Below are positions 40,587 through 50,327 of a stretch of 64,000 nucleotides of DNA, piece after piece. A program made the position numbers and the translations under genes. The stretch comes from AP-16 sp963755055 (lineage in GTDB: Bacteria > Pseudomonadota > Alphaproteobacteria > Rhizobiales > Xanthobacteraceae): positions 434,001 through 498,000 of the forward strand of contig CAVWIS010000034.1 in the NCBI GenBank assembly GCA_963755055.1. Direction: 5' to 3'. The notes under the pieces are model-generated. The model was not told where the DNA came from, made no database searches, and was given only the letters and a program-made list of their open reading frames with translations. How positions within the stretch are numbered: position 1 is the first letter of the stretch; every line of letters begins with the position of its first letter.

Positions 40587-42176
40587 TCACCCCTTCTCCA
40601 CGTTCCAGAACACCGGGGTCGCCCCCTTCAGCAGGCCGGTGAGGTTGCTGCGCCAGGCCGACGGCGGAAAATACTGGCCGAGCGGGATGATCGGCACGAA
40701 CTCGAACGCCTCCGCCTGGATTTCTGCGGCGAGCCGGCGCTGCTCGGCCTCGTCGCTGGAATCGAGCCAAGCCTCGCGCAGCGCCTCGAGCCGCTCATTC
40801 GTGGGCCAGCCGTAGAGCCCGTCGCGGCCGAAGCCGCGCAGGAGCGAGGCGACCACCGGGTCGCGATAGTCCGGCGCCGGGGCTCCGGTCGGGAACAGCG
40901 ACCAGCCGCCCTTGTCGAGCGGCTCGGCGCTCATCCGCCGCTGCACCACCGTCCCCCAGTCCATCGCCTGGTCGTCGACATTGATGCCGACATTGCGCAG
41001 CGCGGCGGTCGCCACGCTCGACATGGCGTCGTAGAAGGTCTGGTCGGTCGGATGCATCATCACGACGCGCTCGCCCGCATAGCCGGCTTCGCTCAGCATC
41101 GCCTTGATCTCGGGCACGCCGCGCCGTTTGCGCACGCGGTCCATGCCGGTCTCGCTCGCCGACGGCGTGCCCGGCAGGAAGAAGCCGACCGGCGCGCGAA
41201 AAAGATCGGCCTGGCCACCCATCACGGCATTCATCACCTCGACCTGGTCGATCGCCGCCAGCATGGCGCGGCGCACTCCGGCATTGGCGGTGGCACCGTG
41301 CAGGAAATTCGGACGCAGCACGCCGAACGTGCCGTAGATGTCGATCGACCCGAGGGTGACGCCGCGGGCCTTGCGCAGCATCGGCAGCAGGTCGGCGAGC
41401 GGCTGGTCCACCCAGTCGACCTCGCCCTTGGTGAGCGCATTGGCGGCGGTCGCCGGGTCGGGGATGATTTTCCATTCGACGCGGTCGACGCGCACCACAT
41501 GGCCGCCGGCGCAAAAGCTCGCGGGCTCGTCGCGCGGCGCGTAGCCGTCGAATTTGGCGAAGGCCGCCCGGCTGCCCGGGACGTACTCCTCGGCGAGGAA
41601 GTGGAACGGCCCGCAGCCGACCGGCTCGGGGACCTGCTTGAACGGATCGGTGAGCGCCAGGCGCTCCGGCATGATGACCGGCGTCGACTGGGTCTTTGCC
41701 AGCGCGTAGGGCAACTGGGCGAACGGCTTGTTCAGGCGCCAGACCAGGGTGCGGTCGTCGGCCGCCTCCAGCGCATCGAGCCGCTGCGCGATGGTCTGCC
41801 CGATGCCGTCGCGCCGCATCCAGCGCCGCAGCGAGGCGACGCAGTCGCGCGCCAGCACGCGGCTGCCGTCGTGGAATACGAGCTTCTCCCGCAGCCGCAT
41901 GGTCCAGCGCCGGCCGTCGTCCTCGACGCGGTCGCCCTCGAGCATCAGCGGGCGCGGGGTCAACTGCTCGTCGCGGCCGTAGAGCGTCTCGTGCACCATG
42001 CCGGCGAAGTTGCGGGTGACCAGCGCGGTGGTCCATACCGGATCGAGGCTGGTGAGATTCGCCTGCGGCACGTGAACCAGCGTGCGCGTTTTCGCGCCGA
42101 CCGCCGGCTGGGCGAGCGCTCGGCCGGCGCCGGTCAGCGCCGCGGCGGCGCCGGCGATGAAGGCACGACGGTGCAT
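40587..42176 (-). CDS. ABC transporter substrate-binding protein, family 5 (DppA/OppA type)
   Basis: A 529-residue periplasmic solute-binding protein for peptides, nickel or opines. It has a twin-arginine leader (MHRRAFIAGAAAALTGAG), the opening TLVHVPQANLTSLDPVWTTA, GRRWTMRLREKLVFHDGS and the family-typical GCGPFHFLAEEYVPGS. The Tat leader suggests export after folding. No permease or ATPase genes adjoin it, so it may use a transporter encoded elsewhere. The ligand cannot be inferred. Confidence 0.9.
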   Translation of the reverse strand: MHRRAFIAGAAAALTGAGRALAQPAVGAKTRTLVHVPQANLTSLDPVWTTALVTRNFAGMVHETLYGRDEQLTPRPLMLEGDRVEDDGRRWTMRLREKLVFHDGSRVLARDCVASLRRWMRRDGIGQTIAQRLDALEAADDRTLVWRLNKPFAQLPYALAKTQSTPVIMPERLALTDPFKQVPEPVGCGPFHFLAEEYVPGSRAAFAKFDGYAPRDEPASFCAGGHVVRVDRVEWKIIPDPATAANALTKGEVDWVDQPLADLLPMLRKARGVTLGSIDIYGTFGVLRPNFLHGATANAGVRRAMLAAIDQVEVMNAVMGGQADLFRAPVGFFLPGTPSASETGMDRVRKRRGVPEIKAMLSEAGYAGERVVMMHPTDQTFYDAMSSVATAALRNVGINVDDQAMDWGTVVQRRMSAEPLDKGGWSLFPTGAPAPDYRDPVVASLLRGFGRDGLYGWPTNERLEALREAWLDSSDEAEQRRLAAEIQAEAFEFVPIIPLGQYFPPSAWRSNLTGLLKGATPVFWNVEKG

Positions 42177-42685
42177 CGGAATCTCCGGGGTTGCCTCGAG
42201 CCCATTCGATCAGTTTTCCCGGGGAGGCGCCAGTCAGCGACAAACCGCCGGGGCTCACCTGACCGGTCCCATCGGTCAGCATGCCGACCCTCGACGGGCG
42301 CGGCGACCAGGTTCTCAATTAAGGTCCAAATGAGGCGGATGGAACCGTCGCCCGCCGCGCGATAGTTGCTCACAAGCGAATCGGCGATGACCTCCCGAAA
42401 ACCCGTACATAACGAGTCTCGGCCTGCTCTTTGTTGTCGCTGCTGGGAGCGTCGACACAACGTCTTAACGAAGAAAATACTTTCGTCTCCAAACGAAATG
42501 GATTATCGTTGCTGACAGGGCCGGAGTGCCTACGGGGTAGGAAACGGGGCGCGCAAGTCGGGACTGGTCGAGACGCGTATCGGGTTGCAGGTCGAACGGC
42601 GATCTGCCGCGCGCCCGACTTCTGACAAGCACGCAACATTCAAAATGCTCGTTCTGTTGCCCGCCTTCAAACGGGGGGTCAAGGA
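42177..42685. other. Long intergenic region without a recognisable gene
   Basis: These 509 bases separate divergent genes (solute receptor on minus, GspC/N-like protein on plus). GC drops in 42370-42510, which probably holds promoters. I found no coding stretch with protein-like character, no repeat shared with the rest of the window, and no RNA gene. Confidence 0.4.
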
Positions 42686-43393
42686 ATGGCGCGTGGCGTG
42701 CCGATGCCGCCGGATGGCGGGTACTGGCCTGGATACGGCGCGATACCGGCGTTTGTCAGTGTGTTCATCGGTCTCGGCGATGTTCATGTGCGCGCCGAAT
42801 CCGCTCAAGTCACGGCGGCCGCGTCGAGCAGTGTCGTGCCCGCGACGGAGAAGCCGCTTGGCGGCAATCCCGTTTGGTTGGTTCCTCTCGGCGCGCTTTC
42901 GGAAACCATCGCTCGCCCGTTGTTCTCGCCATCGCGCCGGCCGCCGTCGCCTCCGGCCGTTGCCGCACCTTACGTGCCGCCGGCAAAGCCACCGCCGCCG
43001 GCACAGCCGGATCACCCCCGGCTCACACTGCTGGGCACGATCGTCGGCAGGTCCGAGGCCATTGCGATCTTTCTCGACGAGGCCTCGCAGACCGTGATCC
43101 GGCTCAAGGTCGGTCAGGCGCGCGGAGGCTGGCTCCTCACCTCCATCGATGCACGTGTGGCCAAGTTCCAGAAGGACCGGCAGCTGGCAACTGTCGCTTT
43201 GCGGCCGCTCCAGACCAAGGCGGCGGAGCAAATGGCGCACGTCGACGCTGCCGCGGCGGCGAGTGCCGCGCTGACCGTCGATCGGTCGGACGTTGATCGC
43301 GTATTCAGTGCGATCACGATGCCCGCGATGTCTGCTCTTCCCGCCGCATCGCAGACAAAGGAGCCTGTCAGAAGAACACCGCGAGAGCTCTGA
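42686..43393 (+). CDS. GspC/GspN-like secretion-associated protein (tentative)
   Basis: A 235-residue protein with a hydrophobic stretch near the N-terminus (about 20-32), a segment LGALSETIARPLFSPSRRPP, a proline-rich linker, and a compact beta-rich domain (RLTLLGTIVGRSEAIAIFL, then IRLKVGQARGGWLLTSIDA). The R-P-L-F-x-P-S-R-R-P-P block followed by a homology-region-like domain resembles type II secretion GspC/GspN-like proteins of rhizobia, which sit in the inner membrane with a periplasmic domain. No other secretion gene is nearby, so this is a lone copy. The start has AAGGA directly before the ATG. Low to moderate certainty on function. Confidence 0.55.
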   Translation: MARGVPMPPDGGYWPGYGAIPAFVSVFIGLGDVHVRAESAQVTAAASSSVVPATEKPLGGNPVWLVPLGALSETIARPLFSPSRRPPSPPAVAAPYVPPAKPPPPAQPDHPRLTLLGTIVGRSEAIAIFLDEASQTVIRLKVGQARGGWLLTSIDARVAKFQKDRQLATVALRPLQTKAAEQMAHVDAAAAASAALTVDRSDVDRVFSAITMPAMSALPAASQTKEPVRRTPREL

Positions 43394-43471
43394 ACCTGTC
43401 GGCATGACGCCATCCCGCAGGTAATCCCAATCTTGCATTGTTCAGTCACATTCAAGCACGGGGAGGACACC

Positions 43472-45217
43472 ATGATGCATCGTCGGTTCCTGCTTGTCGG
43501 CTCGACCGTGGGCCTGCTGGTCACGGTGGCGATCGCTCCCATGCCCGCGGCGGCAACGCCGTGCACCAACCTGACGTCCTTGCGCCTCGAGCACACCACC
43601 ATCGTCTCGGCAGAGGACAACACCACCGGCGTCTTCGTGGTGCCGAACTCCAACCCGCCGCAGACGCTGACCGGCCTGCCGGCCTTCTGCCGGGTCAGGG
43701 CGACGCTGACACCGACGTCGGATTCCGCCATCAGCATCGAGGTCTGGCTGCCGGAGACGACGTGGAACGGCCGCTTCCTGGGGACCGGGGGAGGCGGTTT
43801 CCAGGGCGTGATCACCTACGGCGAGCTCTCGGTGGGTATCCAGGCCGGCTTCGCCTCCGCCAACAGCGATCTCGGCACCGGGTCCTCCGGATGCAATCCA
43901 CTGTACTGCGGCTCGGCCGGGAACATGGGAAATCCTCTGGCCATCGCTTTCGGCGACCCGGCGAGCCCATCGACGGGCCTGTTCGGACATCCGGAGCGGA
44001 TCAAGGATTTCGGCTACCGGGCGATCCATCTGATGACCCTGCGATCCAAGGAGATCGTCAACGCCTTCTATCGGCAGAACGCCCAGAAGGCCTACTTTGC
44101 CGGATGCTCCACCGGCGGGCAGAACGCCCTGATGGAGGCGCAGCGTTTCCCCGACGACTATAACGGCATCCTCGCCGGCGCGCCGGCTTTCAATCGCACG
44201 CACCTGCACATGGCCGGCCTTTCATCCTGGCAGAATACCCATGCGACGCCGGGCCGGTTCATCCAGCCGGGCCAGATGACGCTGATCAACAATGCGGTGC
44301 TCGCCCAATGCGTCGGCCAGGATGGCGGCGTGAAGACCGACCGGTTCCTTACCGATCCGCGGGACTGCCGTTTCGATCCGAAGGTGCTGCAATGCACCGC
44401 CTCCAACGTGCCGCCCGCCTGCCTGAGCGCCGAGCAGGTCACCACCATGAGGAACTATTATGCGGGCACGATCGACCCGCGGACCGGGCAGGTGATCAAT
44501 CCGGGCTCCGAGCGCGGAAACGAGACCGACGACATTTTCGCTCTCGGCCTGGCATTCCAGGAGCGTCTGCCGGAACCCGCCTTCGACGGCCTGTTCTACT
44601 GGGTCTTCGGGTCGAGCTTCGGCCAACTCTCCAGCGCCACCAACTACGCGAACTTCGACTTCCACGACGACGTCGGCAAGGTCGATGCCAAGCTGGCGGA
44701 AACGCTCAACGCCAACAGCACCGATCTCAGCGATTTTCGCAGGCGCGGCAACAAGCTCATCATCTATCACGGATGGGCCGATCCGCTCATTCCCTCGCAG
44801 AGCAGCATCAACTACTTCAATGCGCTGGTGGACAGCGACGGCCATGACAACGACGGCGTCCAGCAGGCGAGCTTCGGGCCCGGCGGCGACAGCAATCTCG
44901 GCAGGACGCAGAAATATGCCCGCCTGTTCATGGTGCCGGGAATGTTCCACTGCTCGGGCGGGCCCGGGCCCAACGTGTTCGATGCGCTGACCCCGCTGGT
45001 CACCTGGGTCGAGCAGGGCGTGGCGCCGGAGACCATCCTCGCCACCAAGTTCGTGGCGAACACGCCCCCGGCCGTGGAGATGACCCGACCGCTCTGCGTG
45101 TACCCGAAGGTCGCCAAATACAGGGGGAGCGGCAGCAGCAGTGTCGCCGCCAATTTCGTCTGCGTGACCGACGAGCGCGACTTCAACCAGACGCCGGCGC
45201 CCAGGTTCGGCCCCTGA
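43472..45217 (+). CDS. Tannase/feruloyl esterase family protein
   Basis: A 581-residue exported alpha/beta hydrolase of the tannase family, which cleaves galloyl, feruloyl or related aromatic esters. A signal peptide ends near PMPAAA. The family's catalytic Cys-Ser motif is present (YFAGCSTGGQNALMEAQRFP), with the lid-side Cys pairs (GCNPLYCG, CRFDP...CTASNVPPACL). The catalytic Asp is in IIYHGWADPLIP and the His in PGMFHCSGGPGP; the second motif Cys sits next to that His. The ATG at 43472 has GGGGAGG directly upstream. It lies 78 bp after the GspC/N-like gene on the same strand. It likely acts in the periplasm or outside the cell on plant aromatics. Confidence 0.92.
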   Translation: MMHRRFLLVGSTVGLLVTVAIAPMPAAATPCTNLTSLRLEHTTIVSAEDNTTGVFVVPNSNPPQTLTGLPAFCRVRATLTPTSDSAISIEVWLPETTWNGRFLGTGGGGFQGVITYGELSVGIQAGFASANSDLGTGSSGCNPLYCGSAGNMGNPLAIAFGDPASPSTGLFGHPERIKDFGYRAIHLMTLRSKEIVNAFYRQNAQKAYFAGCSTGGQNALMEAQRFPDDYNGILAGAPAFNRTHLHMAGLSSWQNTHATPGRFIQPGQMTLINNAVLAQCVGQDGGVKTDRFLTDPRDCRFDPKVLQCTASNVPPACLSAEQVTTMRNYYAGTIDPRTGQVINPGSERGNETDDIFALGLAFQERLPEPAFDGLFYWVFGSSFGQLSSATNYANFDFHDDVGKVDAKLAETLNANSTDLSDFRRRGNKLIIYHGWADPLIPSQSSINYFNALVDSDGHDNDGVQQASFGPGGDSNLGRTQKYARLFMVPGMFHCSGGPGPNVFDALTPLVTWVEQGVAPETILATKFVANTPPAVEMTRPLCVYPKVAKYRGSGSSSVAANFVCVTDERDFNQTPAPRFGP

Positions 45218-45339
45218 CGCGGTCCGGACCGAACCCGGTGTGGCCGCGCGCGACAGCGCGCGGCTTGGTTCCGCGGGAAAGTGCCCCCGGTCAGACGGAC
45301 GGCACGGCCCGGCCGGTCATCCGCTCTGACCGGCCGTGC

Positions 45340-46050
45340 TCACGTATTCGGTCTCGCATTGAGCAGCGCTACCACCTCCTCGCAGCTGCGGACGTCGCCG
45401 AACAGGACGGCGACGGTGGCGAGCGTCGCATTATGCTCCTCGTCGGTGCGGGTGGCATTGGCATCCGAGACCATGATGCACTTGTAGTTCATCATCATGC
45501 CGTCGCGCAGGGTGCTCTCGCAGCACACGTTGGTGGCGGTTCCGACGATGAGCAGCGTGTCGATCCCTTTCTGGCGGAGAATCTGGTCGAGGCCCGATGA
45601 GCCCTGCACCAGCGCGCTGAAGCGGCGCTTGAGCACGACCAGGTCCTCGGGCGCGGTCTGCAGGCCGGCGTAGATCTCGTGCCCGAAGTTTCCCGGCGTA
45701 AAAGCCTCCTCCATGCGCTGGCCCCAGTCGCCGGCGGCGAAACTCGTGCGCCATACCGACCAGGTCTGCGCCGTCTCCTGGTCGAACGTGTTCTTGATCC
45801 ACACCACCGTGCCGCCGGCCTTGCGCGTCGCCTCGGCCAGCCGGTTGACGTTCGGCACGATGGCCCGCGCCACCGGCATCTCGGCCGGCTGACCCGGCGC
45901 CATGAAGCCGTTCTGCAGATCGACGACGACGAGCGCCGTGCGCGCCGGATCGATCCGCTCGAAGGCGTGCGGGCGGCCACGGCGCAGCGCGATGCGCTCG
46001 GCCACGTAGGCGGGCAGCGCCACGCGATGCAGTCTCTCCTCGGTGATCAT
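45340..46050 (-). CDS. Isochorismatase-like cysteine hydrolase
   Basis: A 236-residue cytosolic hydrolase of the isochorismatase-like superfamily (nicotinamidase, ureidoacrylate and carbamoylsarcosine amidohydrolases). The catalytic triad is readable: Asp in TALVVVDLQNGFM, Lys in LVVLKRRFSAL and Cys in GTATNVCCESTLRDG, with the cis-peptide Val-Gly before it. It begins EERLHRVALPAYVAERIAL, an N-terminal extension common in ureidoacrylate-type members. The ATG at 46050 has AGGAGG seven bases upstream. It is followed downstream only by a short spacer; no pathway partner adjoins it. Confidence 0.9.
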   Translation of the reverse strand: MITEERLHRVALPAYVAERIALRRGRPHAFERIDPARTALVVVDLQNGFMAPGQPAEMPVARAIVPNVNRLAEATRKAGGTVVWIKNTFDQETAQTWSVWRTSFAAGDWGQRMEEAFTPGNFGHEIYAGLQTAPEDLVVLKRRFSALVQGSSGLDQILRQKGIDTLLIVGTATNVCCESTLRDGMMMNYKCIMVSDANATRTDEEHNATLATVAVLFGDVRSCEEVVALLNARPNT

Positions 46051-46097
46051 GATCGCCTCCTGCCCGGCTGACGCGCGTCGGATTGGTAACCCAGCTC

Positions 46098-46595
46098 TCA
46101 ATCGGCGAAGGGCTTGGCCCAGGCGGGGAGGTCGTCGCCGTAGGCCTTGGTGATGACCTCGATCGGCTTGCCCGTGGCCAACGAGAACAACTCGATCAGG
46201 GCGGGGCCGTGCATCGCCCGGGACTTGACCACCAGGCCCTCCGCGGCGAAGGCCCAGTCCTCGATGAAGGGCTTGCCGGACTTCACCTCGAACAGGACTT
46301 GCTTGCCGCGCTGGACCCGCAGGTGCTCGTTGACCCACAGTTCCTGGTAGCGCTCTTTGGACCAGGTCCAGCCGATCAGGCCGTCGGGGCCGAGCTTCGC
46401 CTGCTCGGCGTGGGCGCCGCGGGTGAGCTGCTCGCGGCGGCCATCGTCCCAGGTGACGGTGACATCGCCGACCTCCTCGGCGCCACTCGCGGGTGCGATC
46501 ACCTCGATCCGGGTAGCGGTGGGACCGCCGGCAGCGGCGCTCATGCCGAGCAGGGAGGCGCACAGCACCGAGCGGAGGATCCGAGGGATCATCAT
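46098..46595 (-). CDS. Small secreted protein of unknown function
   Basis: A 165-residue protein with an apparent signal peptide (MMIPRILRSVLCASLLGMSAAA). The mature part is beta-rich, with EEVGDVTVTWDDGRREQLT and two near-symmetric halves, and ends LPAWAKPFAD. I do not recognise the family. It lies 47 bp upstream of the isochorismatase-like gene on the same strand and may be co-transcribed. The start at 46595 or 46592 (two successive ATG codons) is chosen because the leader begins there. Confidence 0.65.
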   Translation of the reverse strand: MMIPRILRSVLCASLLGMSAAAGGPTATRIEVIAPASGAEEVGDVTVTWDDGRREQLTRGAHAEQAKLGPDGLIGWTWSKERYQELWVNEHLRVQRGKQVLFEVKSGKPFIEDWAFAAEGLVVKSRAMHGPALIELFSLATGKPIEVITKAYGDDLPAWAKPFAD

Positions 46596-46863
46596 TTCAT
46601 CAGCGTACCGCCAGGCTCTGCGATGCGCCAGCATGATGTCCCGTCGTTCGCGCACTTGGCGGGATTCCGGGGTTCTTTGTCATTTCCGCGCAAAGCCAGT
46701 GCTGCTACCGCAGATTCGAAAAATGCTCGCCAGCCCTCGTCAGCGCTGTTGGTGGCGCGCTCGCTACGGGGCCTGCTGGAAAGAAGGGCGGTCGTCCCTC
46801 AGAATGATGAGCTGGAAAGCGACGGAGTCGGGCGAGCCCGCTCCACATCACGGAGAGACGACC

Positions 46864-47892
46864 ATGGACCATTATGCAGGAATCGACGTTTCGGTGCAAA
46901 AGTCGTGCGTGTGCGTTGTCGATGCGGCGGGCAAGGTTGTGCGGGAGAGCGAGGTCGCGAGCGAGCCGGAGGCAATGATCGCCTGGTTTGCCAAGCTCAA
47001 GGTGAAGGTGGTTCGGATCGGCCTGGAGGCTGGGCCGCTGTCGCAATGGCTTTGCCGGCACATGCGGGCAGCCGGGCTTGCGGTCGAGCTCATGGAGACG
47101 CGGCACGTGAAGAACGCCTTCCAGACGATGCCGGTGAAGACCGACCGCAAGGATGCGCGCGGGATCGCCGACCTGGTCCGGCTTGGCTGGTATCGGCCGG
47201 TGCACTGCAAGTCGCTGGAGGCGCAGGAGACGCGGGCGCTGCTGACCGCGCGCAAGCTGGTGCAATCGAAGCTGCACGACTTCGAGATGAGCCTGCGCGG
47301 CATATTGCGCAACTTCGGGCTCAAGGTGGGGAAGACGGCGGCGAGGGACTTTGCGTTCCGGGTCAGGGAACTGGTTGCCGGCAATGCGACGCTGGAGATC
47401 GTCGCCGAGGGGCTGTTGAGCGCCCGCGAGGCGTTGTTGCGGGAGTTCAACAACTTCGAGCGGCGGGTTCGCGCGATGGCGCGCCGCAACCCGCAGGCCA
47501 AGCTGTTGATGACGACGCCGAGCATCGGGGCGATCGTGTCGCTCACCTTTGCGGCGGCGATCGACGATCCCGGACGGTTCCGCTCCTCCAAGCAGGTCGG
47601 CGCGTATTTCGGGATGACGCCACGGCGATACCAGTCCGGGGAGACCGACCGCAGCGGCCGGATCTCGAAGATCGGCGACGAGGGCGTGCGCGAGGCCCTG
47701 TACCTGGCGGCGCACGTCCTGATCACCAGGACGATCAAGGGCGGTCCGCTCAAGAGCTGGGCGATGCGGCTGGCCAAGCGCGCCGGCATGAAGCGGGCAA
47801 AAACTGCCCTTGCCCGCAAGCTCGCCGTGATCATGCACCGCATGCTGGTCGACGGCAAACCGTTCAACTTCGCCGCCGCAGCGGCGGCATGA
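46864..47892 (+). CDS. IS110/IS1111-family transposase
   Basis: A 342-residue DEDD transposase of the IS110 group. The N-terminal RuvC-like domain carries Asp in YAGIDVSVQKS, Glu in RIGLEAGPLSQW and Asp residues in VKTDRKDARGIADL. The C-terminal IS116/IS110/IS902 domain includes LMTTPSIGAIVSLTFAAAID, with its conserved Ser in the P-S-I-G segment, and YFGMTPRRYQSG. The gene is intact. IS110 elements lack long inverted repeats and typically carry a structured bridge-RNA-bearing end; candidate ends are the non-coding 46660-46860 or 47893-48190 stretches, which I cannot delimit. It sits between a secreted-protein gene and the sox-type genes. Confidence 0.93.
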   Translation: MDHYAGIDVSVQKSCVCVVDAAGKVVRESEVASEPEAMIAWFAKLKVKVVRIGLEAGPLSQWLCRHMRAAGLAVELMETRHVKNAFQTMPVKTDRKDARGIADLVRLGWYRPVHCKSLEAQETRALLTARKLVQSKLHDFEMSLRGILRNFGLKVGKTAARDFAFRVRELVAGNATLEIVAEGLLSAREALLREFNNFERRVRAMARRNPQAKLLMTTPSIGAIVSLTFAAAIDDPGRFRSSKQVGAYFGMTPRRYQSGETDRSGRISKIGDEGVREALYLAAHVLITRTIKGGPLKSWAMRLAKRAGMKRAKTALARKLAVIMHRMLVDGKPFNFAAAAAA

Positions 47893-48197
47893 CGAGGAGC
47901 TCAATCCTTTTCGGGCGGCGCTGAGCCTTCCCGAAGCGAAGTCCCTCGCCGGGACGACGGACAAGGTCAGACCGCTGCCCACCCAGTCGGATTTACGACC
48001 ACGTTCTCGTAGATAGGTCGGCCTGTCCTCTTCGAACACCATCTGAAGGCGGCCTTGCGCCGACCCCGTATAGAAGCGAGTACCCGGCGAGTGTGATGAC
48101 GCATCGAGAAGCCGCTGGCCCGCCAAACCACAGGAGCGACAGCCACGAAAAAAGTGAAGGACGACAAAAAAGAACCCTTGACGAGAGGCCCGTTATA
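47893..48197. other. Non-coding 3' flank of the IS110 element
   Basis: About 305 bases between the IS110 transposase and a family A repeat. No convincing gene; open stretches on the minus strand have no recognised family. It may contain the right end of the IS110 element. Confidence 0.35.
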
Positions 48198-48354
48198 GAA
48201 GGGTGGGCAAATCGCCCGGCACGGCGGGTGATATGTGGTGATGCGTCGCGGGCGATTTGCCCACGCGGTCCGAGAGCGCGGACGGCGTGGGCAAAATCGT
48301 ACGCGAGGTTGGGGCGAGAGGCGCGGTTCGGGCATCGATTTTGCCCACCCTACG
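48198..48354. repeat. Interspersed palindromic repeat family A, copy 4
   Basis: A two-hairpin copy: AGAAGGGTGGGCAAATCGCC ... GGCGATTTGCCCACGCGG, then CGTGGGCAAAATCGTACGCG ... CGATTTTGCCCACCCTACG. The first bases read GAAGGG where other copies read GTAGGG. Confidence 0.9.
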
Positions 48355-48402
48355 CGCACCGCGTACCTGCTCGGTCCGCCGAGCCGGCGTGATTGACGTG
48401 GC

Positions 48403-48936
48403 TCATTTTCCCCGCGCGAAGGTCACGAAGCCGTCGCGGTTCGGCATCTTCACGTTCGGCAGCGTCAGCGCGTCCATGGCGTCGTTGTCCGCAATGATGC
48501 CGTTGAGGTTCAGGACATAGGCGACGACCGCATAGACCTCGTCGTTGGTCAGCGACTTCGATTCGTTGTACGGCATGGCCCGCCGCACATAGTCGAAGAC
48601 GGTCGTGGCGTAGGGCCAAAAACTTCCCACGGTCTTCACCGCAGGCTTGTCGCCGGGAAGCGTGCCCTGTCCGCCGACCAGCGGATCGTTGGGCTTGCCG
48701 GCTCCCCGCTCGCCATGGCAGGCGAGGCATTTTTGCGCGTACACGGCTTCGCCCTGCTTCGGGGTCCCGCTGCCCGGCGGCAGACCGGCGCCGTCCGGGC
48801 CGATGCTGATGTCCCAGGAGGCGATCTCCTCCGGTGTCGCCACTCGTCCGAGGTTCGGACTCTCGGCCGCGCATGCGAGGACCGGCGCCATGGCGAAAGC
48901 CGCGGCGGCGACGAGGAGGATTTTACGCATAGACAT
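48403..48936 (-). CDS. Periplasmic c-type cytochrome, SoxD/SorB-like partner
   Basis: A 177-residue exported monohaem cytochrome c. The leader is MRKILLVAAAAFAMAPVLACAA, the haem site CLACHGERGAG, and the likely axial Met is in VRRAMPYNESKSLTNDE. It begins within the last 14 bases of the SoxC-like gene (or at 48930 for the second ATG), so the two are translationally coupled, as SoxC and SoxD are in sulfur oxidisers. It should take electrons from the molybdoenzyme. It is shorter than diheme SoxD and resembles the monohaem form found with sulfite dehydrogenases. Confidence 0.87.
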   Translation of the reverse strand: MSMRKILLVAAAAFAMAPVLACAAESPNLGRVATPEEIASWDISIGPDGAGLPPGSGTPKQGEAVYAQKCLACHGERGAGKPNDPLVGGQGTLPGDKPAVKTVGSFWPYATTVFDYVRRAMPYNESKSLTNDEVYAVVAYVLNLNGIIADNDAMDALTLPNVKMPNRDGFVTFARGK

Positions 48937-50224
48937 GCCGCACCTCGCCCTTGTCGGAGATGGCCCAGGTCGTGATGGCGTTGGCGTGATAGATCGCCCG
49001 GCTGCCGCGCGCGGCGATCATCTGCTCGCGCGTCGGCTGGACGTAGCCGGTCTCGTCGGTGGCGCGGCTCTTGAGGACCGCCGGCCCGCCGTCCCACCGC
49101 CACGGCATGCGGAAGCGGGTGAGCGCCTTGCTCAGGACCGGCGCCTGCAACGCCGCCTGCGCCCAGCTCCTGCCGCCGTCGGCCGAGACCTCGACCACGG
49201 TGATCCTGCCATAGCCCGACCAGGCAAGGCCGGAAATTTCGTAAAGGCCGGGCTCGCGCATGGTCAGCCCCGGCGACGGCTGGGTGATCACCGACTTGCC
49301 CTCCTGAGGCAGCACGAATTGCAGGGCTTTCCCGTCGGGCAGGATGATCGTGTACTTCGACGTCTCGTCCTTGGTCATCGTCGGGCCTGCGGTCAGCTTG
49401 ATGCGCCGCAGCCATTTCACGTTCATGTTGCCTTCGTAGCCCGGCAGCAGGAGGCGCATCGGATAGCCGTTCGACGGCCGCACCCGCTCGCCGTTCTGGT
49501 AGAGCGCGATCAATGCGTCGTCCATCGCCTTTGCCAGCGGGATGCTGCGGCTCATGCCGGCGGCATCGGCGCCTTCGGCCAAAAACCATTCCGCCTTGGG
49601 GTCGACGCCGGCTTCCTCCAGCAGGACCGAGAGTTTCACCCCGGTCCACTCGGCGCAGGAGACGAGACCGTGGATCGCCTGGACGCCGACCGGCGCGGGC
49701 TCCTTCTGGTACAGCAGCTGGCCATTGCCGCCGCATTCCAGGAATGCGATGCGCGACTCCCGCGGGTAGCGCTCCAGGCTCTCCAGCGTGAAGACCAGCG
49801 GGCGCTTGACCAGGCCATGGATCAACAACTGGTGGGCGTCCGGCTTGATGTCGGGAATGCCGCTGTGCGAACGCTCGAAGTGCAAGCCGTTGGGCGTGAT
49901 CATGCCGTCGAGCAGATGATGCGGCGTGCGCGCCGCTCCGGTCCCGGTGGTTCCCGGCAGCGACGCGAATGTCCGTGTGACCTTGCTCTCGAATTTGGAC
50001 GGCTGGCCGTAGCCGACGAATCCCGATCCAGGAAGCCGCATCCACGGATCGATCGACAGTTCCCCGGCCTTGCTCGGCAACGCGCTGCCGATCGCCGCCG
50101 CGGCGGCACTGGCGCCGAGAAACAGACGGCGATCGAGAAGACCGTTTCCCGCGACCGCATCAGGCTGGGGAAACCGGGTGCCGAAGGACAGGGCGTCCGG
50201 CAGACGAGTTCGTATCCGGGTCAT
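48923..50224 (-). CDS. soxC: SoxC-like sulfite/sulfane dehydrogenase molybdopterin subunit
   Basis: A 433-residue Tat-exported molybdenum enzyme of the sulfite oxidase family, SoxC branch. The leader has DRRLFLGASAAAAAIGSALP. The Mo-cofactor domain begins near TPHHLLDGMITPNGLHFERS and contains IAFLECGGNGQLL, where the Cys should bind molybdenum. The dimerisation domain follows (GLAWSGYGRITVVEVSADGG). The start at 50224 has GAGGAG seven bases upstream. The cytochrome gene overlaps its 3' end. There are no soxXYZAB genes in the window, so a stand-alone sulfite dehydrogenase role is more likely than a full Sox pathway. Its 5' third is partly duplicated at 50639-50981. Confidence 0.9.
   Translation of the reverse strand: MTRIRTRLPDALSFGTRFPQPDAVAGNGLLDRRLFLGASAAAAAIGSALPSKAGELSIDPWMRLPGSGFVGYGQPSKFESKVTRTFASLPGTTGTGAARTPHHLLDGMITPNGLHFERSHSGIPDIKPDAHQLLIHGLVKRPLVFTLESLERYPRESRIAFLECGGNGQLLYQKEPAPVGVQAIHGLVSCAEWTGVKLSVLLEEAGVDPKAEWFLAEGADAAGMSRSIPLAKAMDDALIALYQNGERVRPSNGYPMRLLLPGYEGNMNVKWLRRIKLTAGPTMTKDETSKYTIILPDGKALQFVLPQEGKSVITQPSPGLTMREPGLYEISGLAWSGYGRITVVEVSADGGRSWAQAALQAPVLSKALTRFRMPWRWDGGPAVLKSRATDETGYVQPTREQMIAARGSRAIYHANAITTWAISDKGEVRHVYA
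49818..50170 (-). repeat. Direct repeat: 5' part of soxC, copy 1
   Basis: These about 353 bases recur, diverged (about 90% by eye, with small indels), at 50639-50981 in the same orientation. The repeats flank the sox promoter region and a truncated winged-helix gene. Confidence 0.85.
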
Positions 50225-50327
50225 TGGCAGTCTCCTCTGTGAATCCCAACCATGACAGGACACTCTCGCGCGTGCTTTCAGGGCGCCTCAATTTCCTCTT
50301 AGGGTTCCCTCTCTTTTTCTTTTGGAG